DNA of 64,000 bases from positions 1 through 64,000 of the forward strand of contig NZ_VJOO01000014.1 in assembly GCF_007556755.1 (NCBI RefSeq), written 5' to 3'. Below are positions 19,626 through 29,122 of this stretch, one piece after another (position 1 is the first letter of the stretch; each line of letters begins with the position of its first letter). This DNA comes from Tepidimonas fonticaldi (GTDB lineage Bacteria; Pseudomonadota; Gammaproteobacteria; Burkholderiales; Burkholderiaceae_C). Both the position numbers and the translations under genes were made by a program. Below the pieces are notes generated by a model that worked only from the letters and a program-made list of their open reading frames with translations, did no database searches and was not told the DNA's origin.

Positions 19626-21341
19626 ATGGCCAAGGCCGAAGCAAGCGTTGAAGAACTGGTTTCCATGATCGAGCGCGGCGAGCTGCGCTTGCCGGAAATG
19701 CAGCGCCAGTATGTGTGGCGTTCCACGCGGGTGCGCGATTTGCTGGACTCGCTGTATCGCGGCTACCCATCGGGCGCCATCCTGCTTTGGGAAACGGATG
19801 AAGCCGTACCGCTGCAGGATTTCGCGGTCAGCCAGAGCACGAACCCCTACCAAAGCACGCGGCTTCTGCTGGATGGTCAGCAGCGTCTGACATCACTCTC
19901 GGCCGTCATTCGCGGCGAGCCGGTGTCGGTGCGCGGCCGTCGTCGGCCCATCGACCTGTTGTTCAACCTCGAGCATCCCGACCAACTGGCGGTTGTGACC
20001 GAAGTGGAAGAAAACGGTGGCGATGAGGAGGATTTCGATGAGGACGGCGAACTGATCGGTGACGAGACGGACTCGACCGAGGACGAACTGCTCAAGCGCT
20101 TCAACAAGATGACCTTCGTGGTGGCAACCCGCAAGCTGGAGCAGTTGCCGCAGTGGGTGAAGGTATCCGAAGTCTTCAAGACCGACAGCGATGCGCCTTT
20201 CCTCAAACGTGCGGGCATCAGTGGCTTTGACGATCCGCGTTACGAGAAGTACAGCCAGCGCCTGGCCCGGCTGCGAGGCATCCGCAAGTACGTTTACCGG
20301 ATGGATGTACTGGAGCGCACGCTTTCATATGACGAGGTCACGGAAATCTTCGTTCGCGTGAATTCATTGGGCGCCAAGCTGCGCAGTTCCGACCTGGCGC
20401 TGGCGCAGATCACCGCCAAATGGCGGCACTCGCTGCAGACCTTCCTGGACTTCCAGCGTGCTTGCGCCCAGAACGGTTTCGAGCTGGATCTGGGTTTGCA
20501 TCTGAAGAATTTGGTGGCCTTTGCCACCGGGCAATCCCGTTTTCTGACCGTCGGCAGTCTGACCCTGGACGTACTGCAGCAAGCGTGGAAAGAAGCCTGC
20601 GAGGGAATGGAATTTGCCCTCAATTTCGCACGCAGCAATCTGGGTATCGACAGCCCTGCCTTGCTGTCATCGCCCTTCTTACTGGTGGTACTGGCCTACT
20701 TTGGACACCGCCGCGACTATGCCCTCAGCACGGAAGAGGCGCAGCAGTTGCGCTACTGGGCCTTGGCCGCCAATGCCAAAGGCCGTTTCTCCCGGGGTTC
20801 CAGTGAGACCATTCTGGATCAGGATTTGGCGACCATCCGCAATGGCGGCGGCGTCAATGAACTGATCGACCGGCTGCGTCTGCAGTTCGGCCGCCTTGAG
20901 ATCACGCCGGAAGAGCTGGAAGGGCGCAACCAGCGCAGCGCGCTGTTCAAGACCATGTTCCTGGCGTTTCGTGCGGCAGGCGCCAAGGATTGGCGCAGCC
21001 ACCTGGCCATTGCGCTGGACCACTCGGGCAGTCAGCACCGCTTGCAGTTTCATCACATTTTCCCCAAGGCATTGCTGCGCGGCAGCTACACCCCCCGCGA
21101 GGCCGACGACATCGCCAACCTGGCTTTCATCGGCGGCAAAACCAATCGTACGATCAGCGACAAAGCGCCTGTGACCTACCTGTTGCCGCTGGTGGCACAG
21201 CACGGTGCGGCACCATTCGCGGCACAGTGCATCCCGGTGGAGGAGGAACTGTTGGTACTGGATCAGTACAAGGCGTTCTTGCAAGAGCGCCGTAAACGCA
21301 TCGCGGCGGCACTGAATGCTTTCATCCATGCGGTCGCTTGA
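19626..21341 (+). CDS. DUF262 / HNH nuclease (GmrSD-type)
   Basis: This 571-residue protein has an N-terminal DUF262 domain with L-R-L-P-E-M-Q-R-x-Y-V-W (about 20-31), R-G-Y-P-S-G-A-I (about 46) and the diagnostic DGQQR (about 83). The C-terminus holds an HNH-like block H-R-L-Q-F-H-H-I-F-P-K (about 471) followed by N-R-T-I-S. In GmrSD enzymes, DUF262 hydrolyses nucleotide and the HNH (DUF1524) part cuts modified DNA. A strongly acidic insert of about 28 residues at 128-156 is unusual and may mimic DNA or act as a regulatory linker. It is the last gene of the six-gene operon. Known relatives are type IV restriction enzymes and BrxU. Confidence 0.8.
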   Translation: MAKAEASVEELVSMIERGELRLPEMQRQYVWRSTRVRDLLDSLYRGYPSGAILLWETDEAVPLQDFAVSQSTNPYQSTRLLLDGQQRLTSLSAVIRGEPVSVRGRRRPIDLLFNLEHPDQLAVVTEVEENGGDEEDFDEDGELIGDETDSTEDELLKRFNKMTFVVATRKLEQLPQWVKVSEVFKTDSDAPFLKRAGISGFDDPRYEKYSQRLARLRGIRKYVYRMDVLERTLSYDEVTEIFVRVNSLGAKLRSSDLALAQITAKWRHSLQTFLDFQRACAQNGFELDLGLHLKNLVAFATGQSRFLTVGSLTLDVLQQAWKEACEGMEFALNFARSNLGIDSPALLSSPFLLVVLAYFGHRRDYALSTEEAQQLRYWALAANAKGRFSRGSSETILDQDLATIRNGGGVNELIDRLRLQFGRLEITPEELEGRNQRSALFKTMFLAFRAAGAKDWRSHLAIALDHSGSQHRLQFHHIFPKALLRGSYTPREADDIANLAFIGGKTNRTISDKAPVTYLLPLVAQHGAAPFAAQCIPVEEELLVLDQYKAFLQERRKRIAAALNAFIHAVA

Positions 21342-21350
21342 ACTGTCAGC

Positions 21351-21480
21351 GCCACCTTGTTGCCACACTGTGACCCACATGTCGCCACAATGCTGCCGCC
21401 ATGTTCAACACAATGTTGACACGCTGTTCACCACATTGACGCCACTTTGTGCACACAGTGTTGCCACCATGCCTGACACA
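21351..21480. repeat. Helically phased array of about twelve 11-bp units
   Basis: Units of the form (C/A)CAC-N2-TGTT start at 21352, 21363, 21375, 21385, 21396, 21408, 21419, 21431, 21442, 21453, 21464 and 21476. Spacings are 11, 12, 10, 11, 12, 11, 12, 11, 11, 11 and 12 bases. One face of the helix would thus present the same CAC/TGT word twelve times. The frames across it are not gene-like. The pattern resembles arrays bound cooperatively by partition or stability proteins (the 11-bp iterons of R1 parC, the phased stbDR repeats of R388). It begins 10 bases after the last defence gene. Confidence 0.65.
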
Positions 21481-21509
21481 TTCCGGGCGGGACGCAGCCT
21501 GAGAGTCGC

Positions 21510-21618
21510 TTGTCCCCGGCGCGATGAGCACATTCTTTGTGCTGGCTCGCGAGAGCACAAAGAATGAGGCCGCTGGGCTCGATTTCGCCAGAAATCGGGC
21601 GCGGCGGCGTGGGGACAA
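21510..21618. repeat. Nested inverted repeats, possible mobile-element end or structured RNA
   Basis: Three inverted repeats lie in this 109-base segment. The outer pair is TTGTCCCC (21510-21517) and GGGGACAA (21611-21618). Inside it are the perfect 13-bp arms CATTCTTTGTGCT (21531-21543) and AGCACAAAGAATG (21554-21566), with a 10-base loop. A smaller hairpin GATTTC/GAAATC lies at 21581-21596. No uridine run follows, so a simple terminator is less likely. It may stop read-through from the defence operon, form a structured RNA, or be a recombination site at the join between two islands. Confidence 0.5.
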
Positions 21619-21682
21619 CGAATGGTCGATGCGTCCAGCCTGCACCTTATGAAACCCCGCTGCGGCCATGCGCCGGGTTGCC

Positions 21683-21722
21683 GCCCTGTGCGGCTGGCGG
21701 GTGAGAGCATGCCGCACAGGGC
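21683..21722. repeat. Perfect 12-bp inverted repeat (hairpin)
   Basis: GCCCTGTGCGGC at 21683-21694 and GCCGCACAGGGC at 21711-21722 are perfect inverse copies with a 16-base loop. No T-run follows. It lies between the defence island and the stress-tolerance locus, about 100 bases before the promoter of the latter. The gene-free stretch 21342-21909 as a whole holds this hairpin, the phased array, the nested repeats and a sigma-70 promoter. Confidence 0.55.
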
Positions 21723-21819
21723 ATGCCTGCTCGGTGGTGGGGGACCGGCCCGCCCTGGCATACCGTCCTTGAAGATTTGAGTCACATCAATCGGCCAGCA
21801 GGTCGCTGGATGTAGACTC

Positions 21820-21848
21820 TTGACTTTCGGCATTAGGCGCAATATCTT
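21820..21848 (+). promoter_or_regulatory. Sigma-70 type promoter of the stress-tolerance locus
   Basis: TTGACT at 21820-21825 and TATCTT at 21843-21848 are separated by 17 bases, a good match to the housekeeping consensus. It lies about 60 bases upstream of the first gene of the locus. The direct repeat CTTGCAA occurs just after it (two copies near 21847 and 21856) and could be an operator for the HTH protein. A heat-shock sigma-32 promoter was not evident. Confidence 0.5.
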
Positions 21849-21909
21849 GCAAAGTCTTGCAAGAACTTCCTCGAGCGAGGCCGCGTGACGACGGAACTTG
21901 TGGGGTAGT

Positions 21910-22191
21910 ATGACAGCGCGCCAGCAGGCGATCTTCACACTCGACGAGTTGGCTGCCTACTTGAAAGTCGGCAAGCGGACGCTCTACCGGCTCGCCGCGC
22001 ACGGGGAAATTCCAGCCTTCAAGGTCGGCGGGACGTGGCGGTTTCGTCAAAGTGAAATCGATCAATGGATCAATGATCAGACCCAAGCAGGCAGAAAGAA
22101 GGAGGTGATACGCACAGATGAGCAGCCAAAGTCAGCGAAACATCCCGTGTCGCCTGGGCGCGCTGTCCGTCGCCGCAGGCAAACGGAGTGA
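21910..22191 (+). CDS. Excisionase-family helix-turn-helix protein of the tLST
   Basis: This 93-residue DNA-binding protein has a MerR-like HTH_17 domain at residues about 6-55. Visible features are F-T-L-D-E-L-A-A-Y-L-K-V, the recognition stretch R-T-L-Y-R-L and the wing W-R-F-R-x-S-E-I-D-x-W-I. Such a small HTH gene stands at the head of transmissible loci of stress tolerance, in front of the first small heat-shock gene. The basic C-terminal tail is low-complexity. I chose the ATG at 21910 over the TTG four codons upstream. It probably regulates the locus through the adjacent promoter. A role in excision is possible from the family name but not shown. Confidence 0.75.
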   Translation: MTARQQAIFTLDELAAYLKVGKRTLYRLAAHGEIPAFKVGGTWRFRQSEIDQWINDQTQAGRKKEVIRTDEQPKSAKHPVSPGRAVRRRRQTE

Positions 22192-22226
22192 GCGAGATTC
22201 TTCAATTTTTCTTCTGGAGGTGTGAC

Positions 22227-22796
22227 ATGGACATTGATTTCAAGAAGTTGGCTCCCTGGAACTGGTTCAAGAAAGAGCAGGAAGAACAACAGAGCACTGC
22301 CTCGCTGCCGGTGCAGCGCAATGACCTGCCGGTGGCGGGTGGGCCGGTCAGCCCCCTCCTGCAATTGCATCGCGAGATCGATCGCCTGTTCGACGACGCG
22401 TTTCGAGGCTTCGGTTTCCCGACGCTGGCCATGCCACGCTGGCCGTCGGAGTGGCCGGGCTTGCTGAAACCGGCGCTGGACATCCAGGAGACCGACAAGC
22501 AGTACAAGATCGCCCTGGAACTGCCCGGCGTCGAGGAAAAAGACATCCAGATCACGCTCGACAACGACGTGCTGCTGGTGCGCGGTGAAAAGCGTCAGGA
22601 GCAGGAAACGAAAGACGGCGGTTTCCACCGGGTGGAGCGCTCCTACGGCAGCTTTCAGCGCATTCTGAACCTGCCGGCCGATGCCAACCAGGACACGATC
22701 AAGGCCGCTTTCAAGAACGGCGTGCTCACGATCACGATGGACAAGCGCGAGGCCAGTACGCCCAAGCAGGGGCGCTCGATCCCGATCAACGGCTGA
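22227..22796 (+). CDS. hsp20: Small heat-shock protein Hsp20 (first copy of the tLST)
   Basis: This 189-residue protein is an ATP-independent holdase that keeps unfolding proteins soluble for the disaggregase encoded next. The alpha-crystallin domain (about 84-180) includes E-L-P-G-V-E-E-K-D-I and the end motif A-x-x-x-N-G-V-L-T-I. The N-terminus is enriched in Trp and Phe, as is usual for client binding, and a C-terminal I-P-I motif gives the I-x-I contact for oligomerisation. The start at 22227 is supported by GGAGG about 9 bases upstream. It is the partner-type gene expected directly before clpK in the heat-resistance locus. Confidence 0.9.
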   Translation: MDIDFKKLAPWNWFKKEQEEQQSTASLPVQRNDLPVAGGPVSPLLQLHREIDRLFDDAFRGFGFPTLAMPRWPSEWPGLLKPALDIQETDKQYKIALELPGVEEKDIQITLDNDVLLVRGEKRQEQETKDGGFHRVERSYGSFQRILNLPADANQDTIKAAFKNGVLTITMDKREASTPKQGRSIPING

Positions 22797-22889
22797 CGCG
22801 GGGCAGCGCGTTTTTCTCAAAAACCACAAAGAGATGAGGCACCGTGATCTGCGGTGCCTCGCCCAGTTAACCCTCTCAGGAGCATCAGC

Positions 22890-25739
22890 ATGGCCAGAAA
22901 ACAATGCCAAGTCTGCGGCCAGCCCGCCACGGTGCGGGTGGAAACCAATCTCAATGGTCGCCACAGCACCATGCTGTTGTGTGACGATCACTATCGCCAA
23001 CTGGTGCGCCAGCAAAAGCGCACCGTCTCACCGCTGGAAGCCTTGTTCGGCTCGCGCAGCGGGCTGTTCGAAGACTTCCTTGGCAGCGACTTCTTCCGCA
23101 TCGGTGACGACGCGCGGTCCATGGCGGCCGATACCGACGAGGTGGTCGATGCCTCGTTCGGCGAACCCGCCCCGGCCGGTACGGGCACCTCGCGCCGTCG
23201 CGGCAGTGGGCTCGCCAGCCGTATCAGCGAACAGTCCGAGGCCCTATTGCAGGAGGCCGCCCGACACGCTGCAGAGTTCGGGCGCGCCGAAGTCGATACC
23301 GAACACCTGCTGCTGGCGCTATCCGACAGCGACGTGGTCAAGACCATCCTGGGGCAGTTCAAGATCAAGGTCGATGACCTCAAGCGCCAGATCGAATCCG
23401 AAGCCAAGCGCGGCGACAAGCCGTTCGAGGGCGAGATCGGCGTGTCGCCCCGGGTCAAGGACGCGCTCAGCCGTGCTTTCGTGGCCTCCAACGAACTCGG
23501 CCACTCTTATGTCGGGCCGGAGCATTTCCTGATCGGGCTCGCCGAGGAAGGCGAAGGTTTGGCGGCCAACCTGCTGCGCCGTTACGGCCTCACGCCGCAA
23601 GCGCTGCGCCAGCAGGTAAGCAAGGTGGTCGGCAAAGGGGCCGAGGATGGCCGCGCCGAGACGCCGACCAACACACCCGAGCTCGACAAGTATTCGCGCG
23701 ACCTCACCAAGATGGCGCGCGAGGGCAAGCTCGATCCGGTCATCGGCCGCGCGCAGGAGATCGAGACGACCATCGAAGTGCTGGCCCGGCGCAAGAAGAA
23801 CAACCCGGTGCTGATCGGCGAGCCCGGCGTCGGCAAGACCGCCATCGTCGAAGGGCTGGCGCAGCGCATGGTCGCCGGCGAAGTGCCCGAGACGCTGCGC
23901 GACAAGCGTCTGGTCGAACTCAACATCAACGCCATGGTGGCAGGCGCCAAGTACCGCGGCGAGTTCGAGGAGCGCGTGCAGAAGGTGCTCAAGGAAGTGT
24001 CCGAGCACCAGGGCGAGCTGATTCTCTTCATCGACGAGGTGCACACCATCGTCGGTGCAGGCCAGGGTGGCGGCGAAGGCGGGCTGGACGTGGCCAACGT
24101 GTTCAAGCCGATGATGGCGCGCGGCGAACTGAACCTGATCGGCGCTACCACGCTCAACGAGTATCAGAAGTACATCGAGAAGGACGCCGCGCTGGAGCGT
24201 CGCTTCCAGCCGGTGATGGTGCCGGAGCCGACGGTAGCGCAGACCATTATGATCCTGCGCGGCCTGCGCGACACCTTCGAGGCGCACCACAAGGTCAGCA
24301 TCACAGAGGATGCGATCATCGCCGCCGCCGAGTTGTCGGACCGCTACATCACCGCGCGCTTTTTGCCGGACAAGGCCATCGACCTGCTCGACCAGGCGGC
24401 CGCACGCGTGAAGCTGTCGGCCACGGCCCGCCCGGTGGCGGTGCAGGAGCTGGAGTCCGAACTGCACCAGTTACGGCGTGAGCAGGACTACGTGGCCTCG
24501 CGCAAGCAGTACGACAAGGCCGCCGAGCTGGGCAAGCGCATCGAGGCCAAAGAGGCCGAACTCAAGAAGCTCGTCGAAGATTGGGAGCGCGAGCGTGCCT
24601 CGGGCAGCGCCGAAGTCAAAGCCGAGCATGTCGCACAGATCGTCTCGCGCCTGACCGGCATTCCGGTCAACGAGCTGACGGTGGAAGAGCGCGAGAAACT
24701 GTTGCACCTGGAGCAGCGGCTGCACGAGCGCCTGGTGGGCCAGGACGAAGCGGTGCGCGCGGTAGCCGATGCCGTGCGTCTGGCGCGCGCGGGGCTGCGC
24801 GAAGGCAGCAAGCCGGTGGCGACTTTTCTGTTCCTCGGGCCGACCGGCGTGGGCAAGACCGAACTCGCCAAGGCGCTGGCCGAGTCCATCTATGGCGATG
24901 AAGGTGCGCTGCTGCGCATCGACATGTCCGAGTACGGGGAACGCCATACCGTGGCACGCCTGGTGGGCGCGCCTCCGGGTTATGTGGGCTATGACGAGGG
25001 CGGCCAGCTCACCGAGAAGGTGCGTCGCAAGCCCTACAGCGTGTTGCTGCTGGACGAGATCGAGAAGGCTCACCCCGACGTCTACAACATCCTGCTGCAG
25101 GTGTTCGACGACGGGCGGCTCACCGACGGCAAGGGCCGGGTGGTGGATTTCACCAATACCATCATCATCGCCACCTCGAACTTGGGCTCGGACATCATCC
25201 AGCGTCGGCTGAAGGCCCGTGGCGCCGCCGGCGAAGAATACGAGAAGACCAAGGCCGAGGTGATGGACGTGCTGCGCGGACACTTCCGCCCCGAGTTCCT
25301 CAACCGCATCGACGAGATCATCGTCTTCCATGCGCTGGGCAAGGAGGAGATCCGCCATATCGTCGGCCTGCAGCTCGATCGTGTGGCCCGCAACGCCGCT
25401 AGCCAGGGCGTGACGCTGACCTTCGACCAGACCTTGATCGATCACTTCGCGGAGGAAGGCTACAAGCCCGAGTTCGGCGCGCGTGAGCTCAAGCGGCTGA
25501 TCCGCAGCGAGCTGGAGACGGCACTGGCGCGTGAGATGCTGGGTGGCGGTATCGGCAAGGCCGATCACGTCAGCGCCCGCTGGGACGACAAGGCCGAACG
25601 GGTGGTTTTCGAGCGCCAGGAGCCACCAGTGAAGCCGGTCGAGCCTGAAAAGCCTGATGCCGCGAACGTGGCCGAGACGCCGCCGAGCGACGCGAGCAAG
25701 CCTGCGCGCAAGAAGAAGTCAGCGGGCGGCGAATCTTGA
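22890..25739 (+). CDS. clpK: ClpK/ClpG stand-alone protein disaggregase
   Basis: This 949-residue AAA+ enzyme solubilises aggregated protein and gives heat resistance. It begins with a zinc-finger-like segment (C-x-x-C at 6-9 and C-D-D-H near 31) specific to ClpG/ClpK, then a Clp N-domain (about 95-250). The first ATPase domain has GEPGVGKT (about 310) and [11 protein letters not shown] middle coiled segment (about 520-600) precedes the second ATPase domain with GPTGVGKT (about 650) and [13 protein letters not shown]. The Lys- and Ser-rich C-terminal extension is also typical. Length equals that of known ClpK. CAGGAG precedes the ATG at 22890. Genomic-island ClpG works without DnaK, which fits the Hsp20 neighbours. 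Confidence 0.93.
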   Translation: MARKQCQVCGQPATVRVETNLNGRHSTMLLCDDHYRQLVRQQKRTVSPLEALFGSRSGLFEDFLGSDFFRIGDDARSMAADTDEVVDASFGEPAPAGTGTSRRRGSGLASRISEQSEALLQEAARHAAEFGRAEVDTEHLLLALSDSDVVKTILGQFKIKVDDLKRQIESEAKRGDKPFEGEIGVSPRVKDALSRAFVASNELGHSYVGPEHFLIGLAEEGEGLAANLLRRYGLTPQALRQQVSKVVGKGAEDGRAETPTNTPELDKYSRDLTKMAREGKLDPVIGRAQEIETTIEVLARRKKNNPVLIGEPGVGKTAIVEGLAQRMVAGEVPETLRDKRLVELNINAMVAGAKYRGEFEERVQKVLKEVSEHQGELILFIDEVHTIVGAGQGGGEGGLDVANVFKPMMARGELNLIGATTLNEYQKYIEKDAALERRFQPVMVPEPTVAQTIMILRGLRDTFEAHHKVSITEDAIIAAAELSDRYITARFLPDKAIDLLDQAAARVKLSATARPVAVQELESELHQLRREQDYVASRKQYDKAAELGKRIEAKEAELKKLVEDWERERASGSAEVKAEHVAQIVSRLTGIPVNELTVEEREKLLHLEQRLHERLVGQDEAVRAVADAVRLARAGLREGSKPVATFLFLGPTGVGKTELAKALAESIYGDEGALLRIDMSEYGERHTVARLVGAPPGYVGYDEGGQLTEKVRRKPYSVLLLDEIEKAHPDVYNILLQVFDDGRLTDGKGRVVDFTNTIIIATSNLGSDIIQRRLKARGAAGEEYEKTKAEVMDVLRGHFRPEFLNRIDEIIVFHALGKEEIRHIVGLQLDRVARNAASQGVTLTFDQTLIDHFAEEGYKPEFGARELKRLIRSELETALAREMLGGGIGKADHVSARWDDKAERVVFERQEPPVKPVEPEKPDAANVAETPPSDASKPARKKKSAGGES

Positions 25740-25756
25740 GTCATGGGGAGGCTGTC

Positions 25757-27187
25757 GTGTCCGACCCCAACGGGCTGACATGGGCAGCCACCCTCGTGTC
25801 GCTGGCGGTCGCTATCCCCACAGCGGGGCACGCGGTCATCTACAAGCGTGACCCTCGATCGGCCACGCTGTGGGTGCTGCTGATCGCGCTGTTGCCGCTG
25901 GGCGGTTCGCTGCTGTATGGGCTGTTCGGCATCAACCGTTACCAGCGGCGCGCGCGGCGGCTCTTCCCGGGGGCAGATCCTGCTGTTCGGCAGGACCTCG
26001 CGCCCACGATGCCCGAGGCTGTATCGCCGCCGCTTGCCGGTCTGGCCCACCTGGTCGGACGCGCCACCGGCCAGTCGCTGACCAGCGGCAACCGCATCGA
26101 GCCGCTCGTCGATGGCGAGCAGGCCTACCCGGCCATGCTCGCTGCCATCGAGTCGGCGCGGCACAGCGTCGCGCTGGCTTCGTACATCTTCGACAGCCAA
26201 GGCATCGGGGCGCAGTTCGTCGATGCGCTGCGCCGGGCTCATGAGCGCGGCGTGCAAGTGCGGGTGCTGATCGACGACGTCTATGCCCGCTGGAGGCTCC
26301 GCAGCGCCTACCGCGCCTTGCAGCGCGCCGGTGTTCCGGCGGCGGCGTTTAACCCGACGTTGATTCCCGCGCGCCTGCATGCCGCGCATCTGCGCAATCA
26401 CCGCAAGCTGCTGGTGATCGATGGCGAGACGGGTTTCACCGGCGGCATGAACATCTTCAGCCCGTATTGGCGGCCCGATGCGCCGGAGCAGGCCTGTCAC
26501 GATTTGCACTTTCGTCTGCGCGGGCCGGTGGTTGCGCATCTGATGCGGTGCTTCACCGACGATTGGTGCGATACCACGGGCGAGCGGCTCAGCAAGGGTT
26601 ACTGGGGCGAACCGCCCGCAACGGCTGATGAGCAAGGAACCTCTTGGGCGCGCGGCATCGAGGCCGGTCCCGATGAGGCCCTGGACCGGCTGCGCTGGAC
26701 CTTCATGGGCGCTTTGAGCGCGGCGAAGCATTCGGTGCGCATCTGGACACCTTACTTCGTGCCCGATCAGCCGATGATCGCGGCGCTGAGCACGGCCGCG
26801 TTGCGCGGCGTGCGCGTCGAGGTGCTGACGCCCGCAAACGGCGACCATCCCACGGTGCAATGGGCCGCGCGCGCCCACTACTGGCAGGTGCTGGAGCACG
26901 GTGTGCGCATCTTCGAACGGCCTGGCCCGTTCGACCACAGCAAGCTGATGCTGATAGACGGCCAGTGGTGCTGCCTGGGTTCGGCCAATTGGGATGCGCG
27001 CAGCCTGCGCCTCAACTTCGAGTTTAATGTGGAGGTGTACGACACCGCGCTGTCTACGCGGCTGGAATCCCTTTTTGATGCCGCCCGTGATGCGTCGAAC
27101 GAGATATCGGCCATGGCGTTGCGCGCCCGCCCGCTGGCCATCCGCTTGCGCGACGGGGTGGCCCGTCTGTTCACCCCCATTCTCTAG
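25757..27187 (+). CDS. Cardiolipin synthase-like phospholipase D, membrane-anchored
   Basis: The protein has 476 residues. Two N-terminal membrane helices (about 8-25 and 36-58) are followed by two phospholipase D motifs, H-R-K-L-L-V-I-D-G (about 214) and H-S-K-L-M-L-I-D-G (about 394) with the following G-S-A-N-W-D. This is the layout of bacterial cardiolipin synthases, which join two phosphatidylglycerol molecules in the inner membrane. I prefer the GTG at 25757 because GGGGAGG lies about 8 bases upstream. The gene follows clpK closely and belongs to the stress locus, probably protecting the membrane. It should not be confused with DISARM DrmC, which has no membrane helices. Confidence 0.82.
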   Translation: MSDPNGLTWAATLVSLAVAIPTAGHAVIYKRDPRSATLWVLLIALLPLGGSLLYGLFGINRYQRRARRLFPGADPAVRQDLAPTMPEAVSPPLAGLAHLVGRATGQSLTSGNRIEPLVDGEQAYPAMLAAIESARHSVALASYIFDSQGIGAQFVDALRRAHERGVQVRVLIDDVYARWRLRSAYRALQRAGVPAAAFNPTLIPARLHAAHLRNHRKLLVIDGETGFTGGMNIFSPYWRPDAPEQACHDLHFRLRGPVVAHLMRCFTDDWCDTTGERLSKGYWGEPPATADEQGTSWARGIEAGPDEALDRLRWTFMGALSAAKHSVRIWTPYFVPDQPMIAALSTAALRGVRVEVLTPANGDHPTVQWAARAHYWQVLEHGVRIFERPGPFDHSKLMLIDGQWCCLGSANWDARSLRLNFEFNVEVYDTALSTRLESLFDAARDASNEISAMALRARPLAIRLRDGVARLFTPIL

Positions 27188-27214
27188 CGACACGACTTGC
27201 GAGGAACATTGCCC

Positions 27215-29044
27215 ATGGAAAAGAAAGATCAATGGAACATCGGCTACTGGATCGTCGCCGGCCTGTTGCTGCTGACGCTGCAGAACTACTGGCAGGCGGC
27301 CAAGACCGTCGAGCCCGTGCCCTACAGCGAATTCGAGAAGGCGCTGGCCGAGGGGCGCATCGCCGAAGTGCTGGTGTCGGACCGCACGGTCACCGGGCGC
27401 CTGAAATCGCCGGACAGCCAGGGCAAGACCACCATCGTGGCCACTCGCGTCGAACCCGACCTGGCCGAGCGGCTGTCCAAGTACGACGTGCCTTACGCGC
27501 GGGTGGTGGAAAACACCTGGCTACGTGATGTGCTCTCCTGGATTCTGCCGGCGGTGGCCTTCTTCGGCGTCTGGTTCTTCCTGTTCCGCCGCTTCGCCGA
27601 GAAGCAGGGCATGGGTGGCTTCCTGAGCATCGGCAAGAGCCGTGCCAAGGTATTCATGGAGAAGAACACTGGCGTGACCTTTGCCGATGTCGCTGGCGTC
27701 GATGAAGCCAAGGCGGAGTTGGTTGAGATCGTCGATTTCCTCAAGAATCCGCAGGAGTATGGACGGCTCGGGGCGCGCATCCCGAAAGGTGTGTTGCTGG
27801 TTGGCCCGCCCGGCACGGGCAAGACCCTGCTGGCCAAGGCCGTGGCGGGCGAGGCCGGGGTACCGTTCTTCTCCATCTCAGGCTCGGAGTTCGTCGAGAT
27901 GTTCGTCGGCGTGGGTGCAGCGCGCGTGCGCGACCTGTTCGAGCAGGCCCGCAGGCAGGCGCCGGCCATCATCTTCATCGACGAGCTCGATGCGCTGGGC
28001 CGCGCGCGCGGCGTCGGCGGCCCCATCGGCGGCCATGACGAGCGCGAGCAGACCCTCAACCAGCTGCTCACCGAGATGGACGGCTTCGACAGCTCGGTCG
28101 GGCTGATCATCCTCGCCGCCACCAACCGCCCGGAAATCCTCGACCAGGCGCTGCTGCGCGCCGGTCGCTTCGACCGTCAGGTGCTGGTGGACCGGCCCGA
28201 CAAGAAGGGGCGGCTGGACATCCTGAAAGTCCACGTCAAGAAGGTTACCCTGGCCAGTGATGTCGATCTCGAACAAGTCGCGGCGTTGACGACCGGCTTT
28301 TCTGGTGCCGACCTAGCCAACCTGGTTAACGAAGCGGCGCTGGCTGCCACCCGGCGCAAGGCCCGTGCGGTCGAGCTGCAGGACTTCACTGCAGCGATCG
28401 AGCGCATCGTCGCCGGCTTGGAGAAGCGCAACCGTGTCCTCAACCCGAAGGAGCGCGAGACGGTGGCCTATCACGAGATGGGCCATGCCTTGGTGGCGCT
28501 GGCGCTACCAGGCACAGACCCGGTACACAAGATATCGATCATCCCGCGCGGCATCGGCGCGCTGGGCTACACGCTGCAACGCCCCACCGAAGACCGCTTC
28601 CTGATGACGCGCGCCGACCTGGAGCACAAGATCGCCGTGCTGCTGGGCGGTCGTGCGGCCGAGAAGCTGGTGTTCGGCGAGCTGTCAACTGGGGCCGCCG
28701 ATGACCTCGCGCGGGCCACCGACATCGCCCGCGACATGATCACCCGCTTTGGCATGGACGAAGGACTGGGCTACATCGCCTTCGAGGCGCAGAGGCCGCG
28801 TTTTCTCGATACACCGGAACTGGCCCACGGCGGCTGCCGGGTGGCCGAATCGACCCAGGCGCGCATCGATCAGGCGATCCGCGACATCGTGATGGGCGTG
28901 TTTGATCGTGCATACCGAATTCTCGAAATTAACCGAGAAGTGCTGGAGCGGTGCGCGCGCGAACTGCTCGCGCGGGAAACCCTGGACGAAAACGACATCC
29001 GTCAGCTGACCCAAGGACTTGTTCTTGATGGAAACGAAAAGTAG
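27215..29044 (+). CDS. ftsH: FtsH-type membrane metalloprotease of the tLST
   Basis: The protein has 609 residues and is an ATP-dependent inner-membrane protease that degrades damaged proteins. Two membrane helices (about 6-25 and 106-125) flank a periplasmic domain. The AAA+ domain has GPPGTGKT (about 197) and F-I-D-E-L-D-A-L (about 254) plus the second region of homology with N-R-P. The zinc motif is H-E-M-G-H (about 420), in place of the more common H-E-A-G-H. Catalytic residues are kept. It is shorter than housekeeping FtsH and is the extra, island-borne copy usual in this locus. The start is at 27215, directly before the hydrophobic anchor. Confidence 0.93.
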   Translation: MEKKDQWNIGYWIVAGLLLLTLQNYWQAAKTVEPVPYSEFEKALAEGRIAEVLVSDRTVTGRLKSPDSQGKTTIVATRVEPDLAERLSKYDVPYARVVENTWLRDVLSWILPAVAFFGVWFFLFRRFAEKQGMGGFLSIGKSRAKVFMEKNTGVTFADVAGVDEAKAELVEIVDFLKNPQEYGRLGARIPKGVLLVGPPGTGKTLLAKAVAGEAGVPFFSISGSEFVEMFVGVGAARVRDLFEQARRQAPAIIFIDELDALGRARGVGGPIGGHDEREQTLNQLLTEMDGFDSSVGLIILAATNRPEILDQALLRAGRFDRQVLVDRPDKKGRLDILKVHVKKVTLASDVDLEQVAALTTGFSGADLANLVNEAALAATRRKARAVELQDFTAAIERIVAGLEKRNRVLNPKERETVAYHEMGHALVALALPGTDPVHKISIIPRGIGALGYTLQRPTEDRFLMTRADLEHKIAVLLGGRAAEKLVFGELSTGAADDLARATDIARDMITRFGMDEGLGYIAFEAQRPRFLDTPELAHGGCRVAESTQARIDQAIRDIVMGVFDRAYRILEINREVLERCARELLARETLDENDIRQLTQGLVLDGNEK

Positions 29045-29122
29045 TAGGCGCTATTCAGAGTGAGCCGGCGGCTCTGTTCGGTGCGTCATCCAATTCGCCG
29101 GCATTGTTCAAGGAGAACCGAT

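Noticed and set aside
21351-21480. CRISPR array
   Set aside because: Repeat units are about 11 bases without constant spacers, far shorter than CRISPR repeats of about 24-37 bases, and no cas gene is present.
25757-27187. The phospholipase D gene taken as DISARM DrmC
   Set aside because: It has two N-terminal membrane helices and two cardiolipin synthase motifs, and it lies inside the stress locus behind clpK, separated from the defence operon by a promoter and structured repeats.
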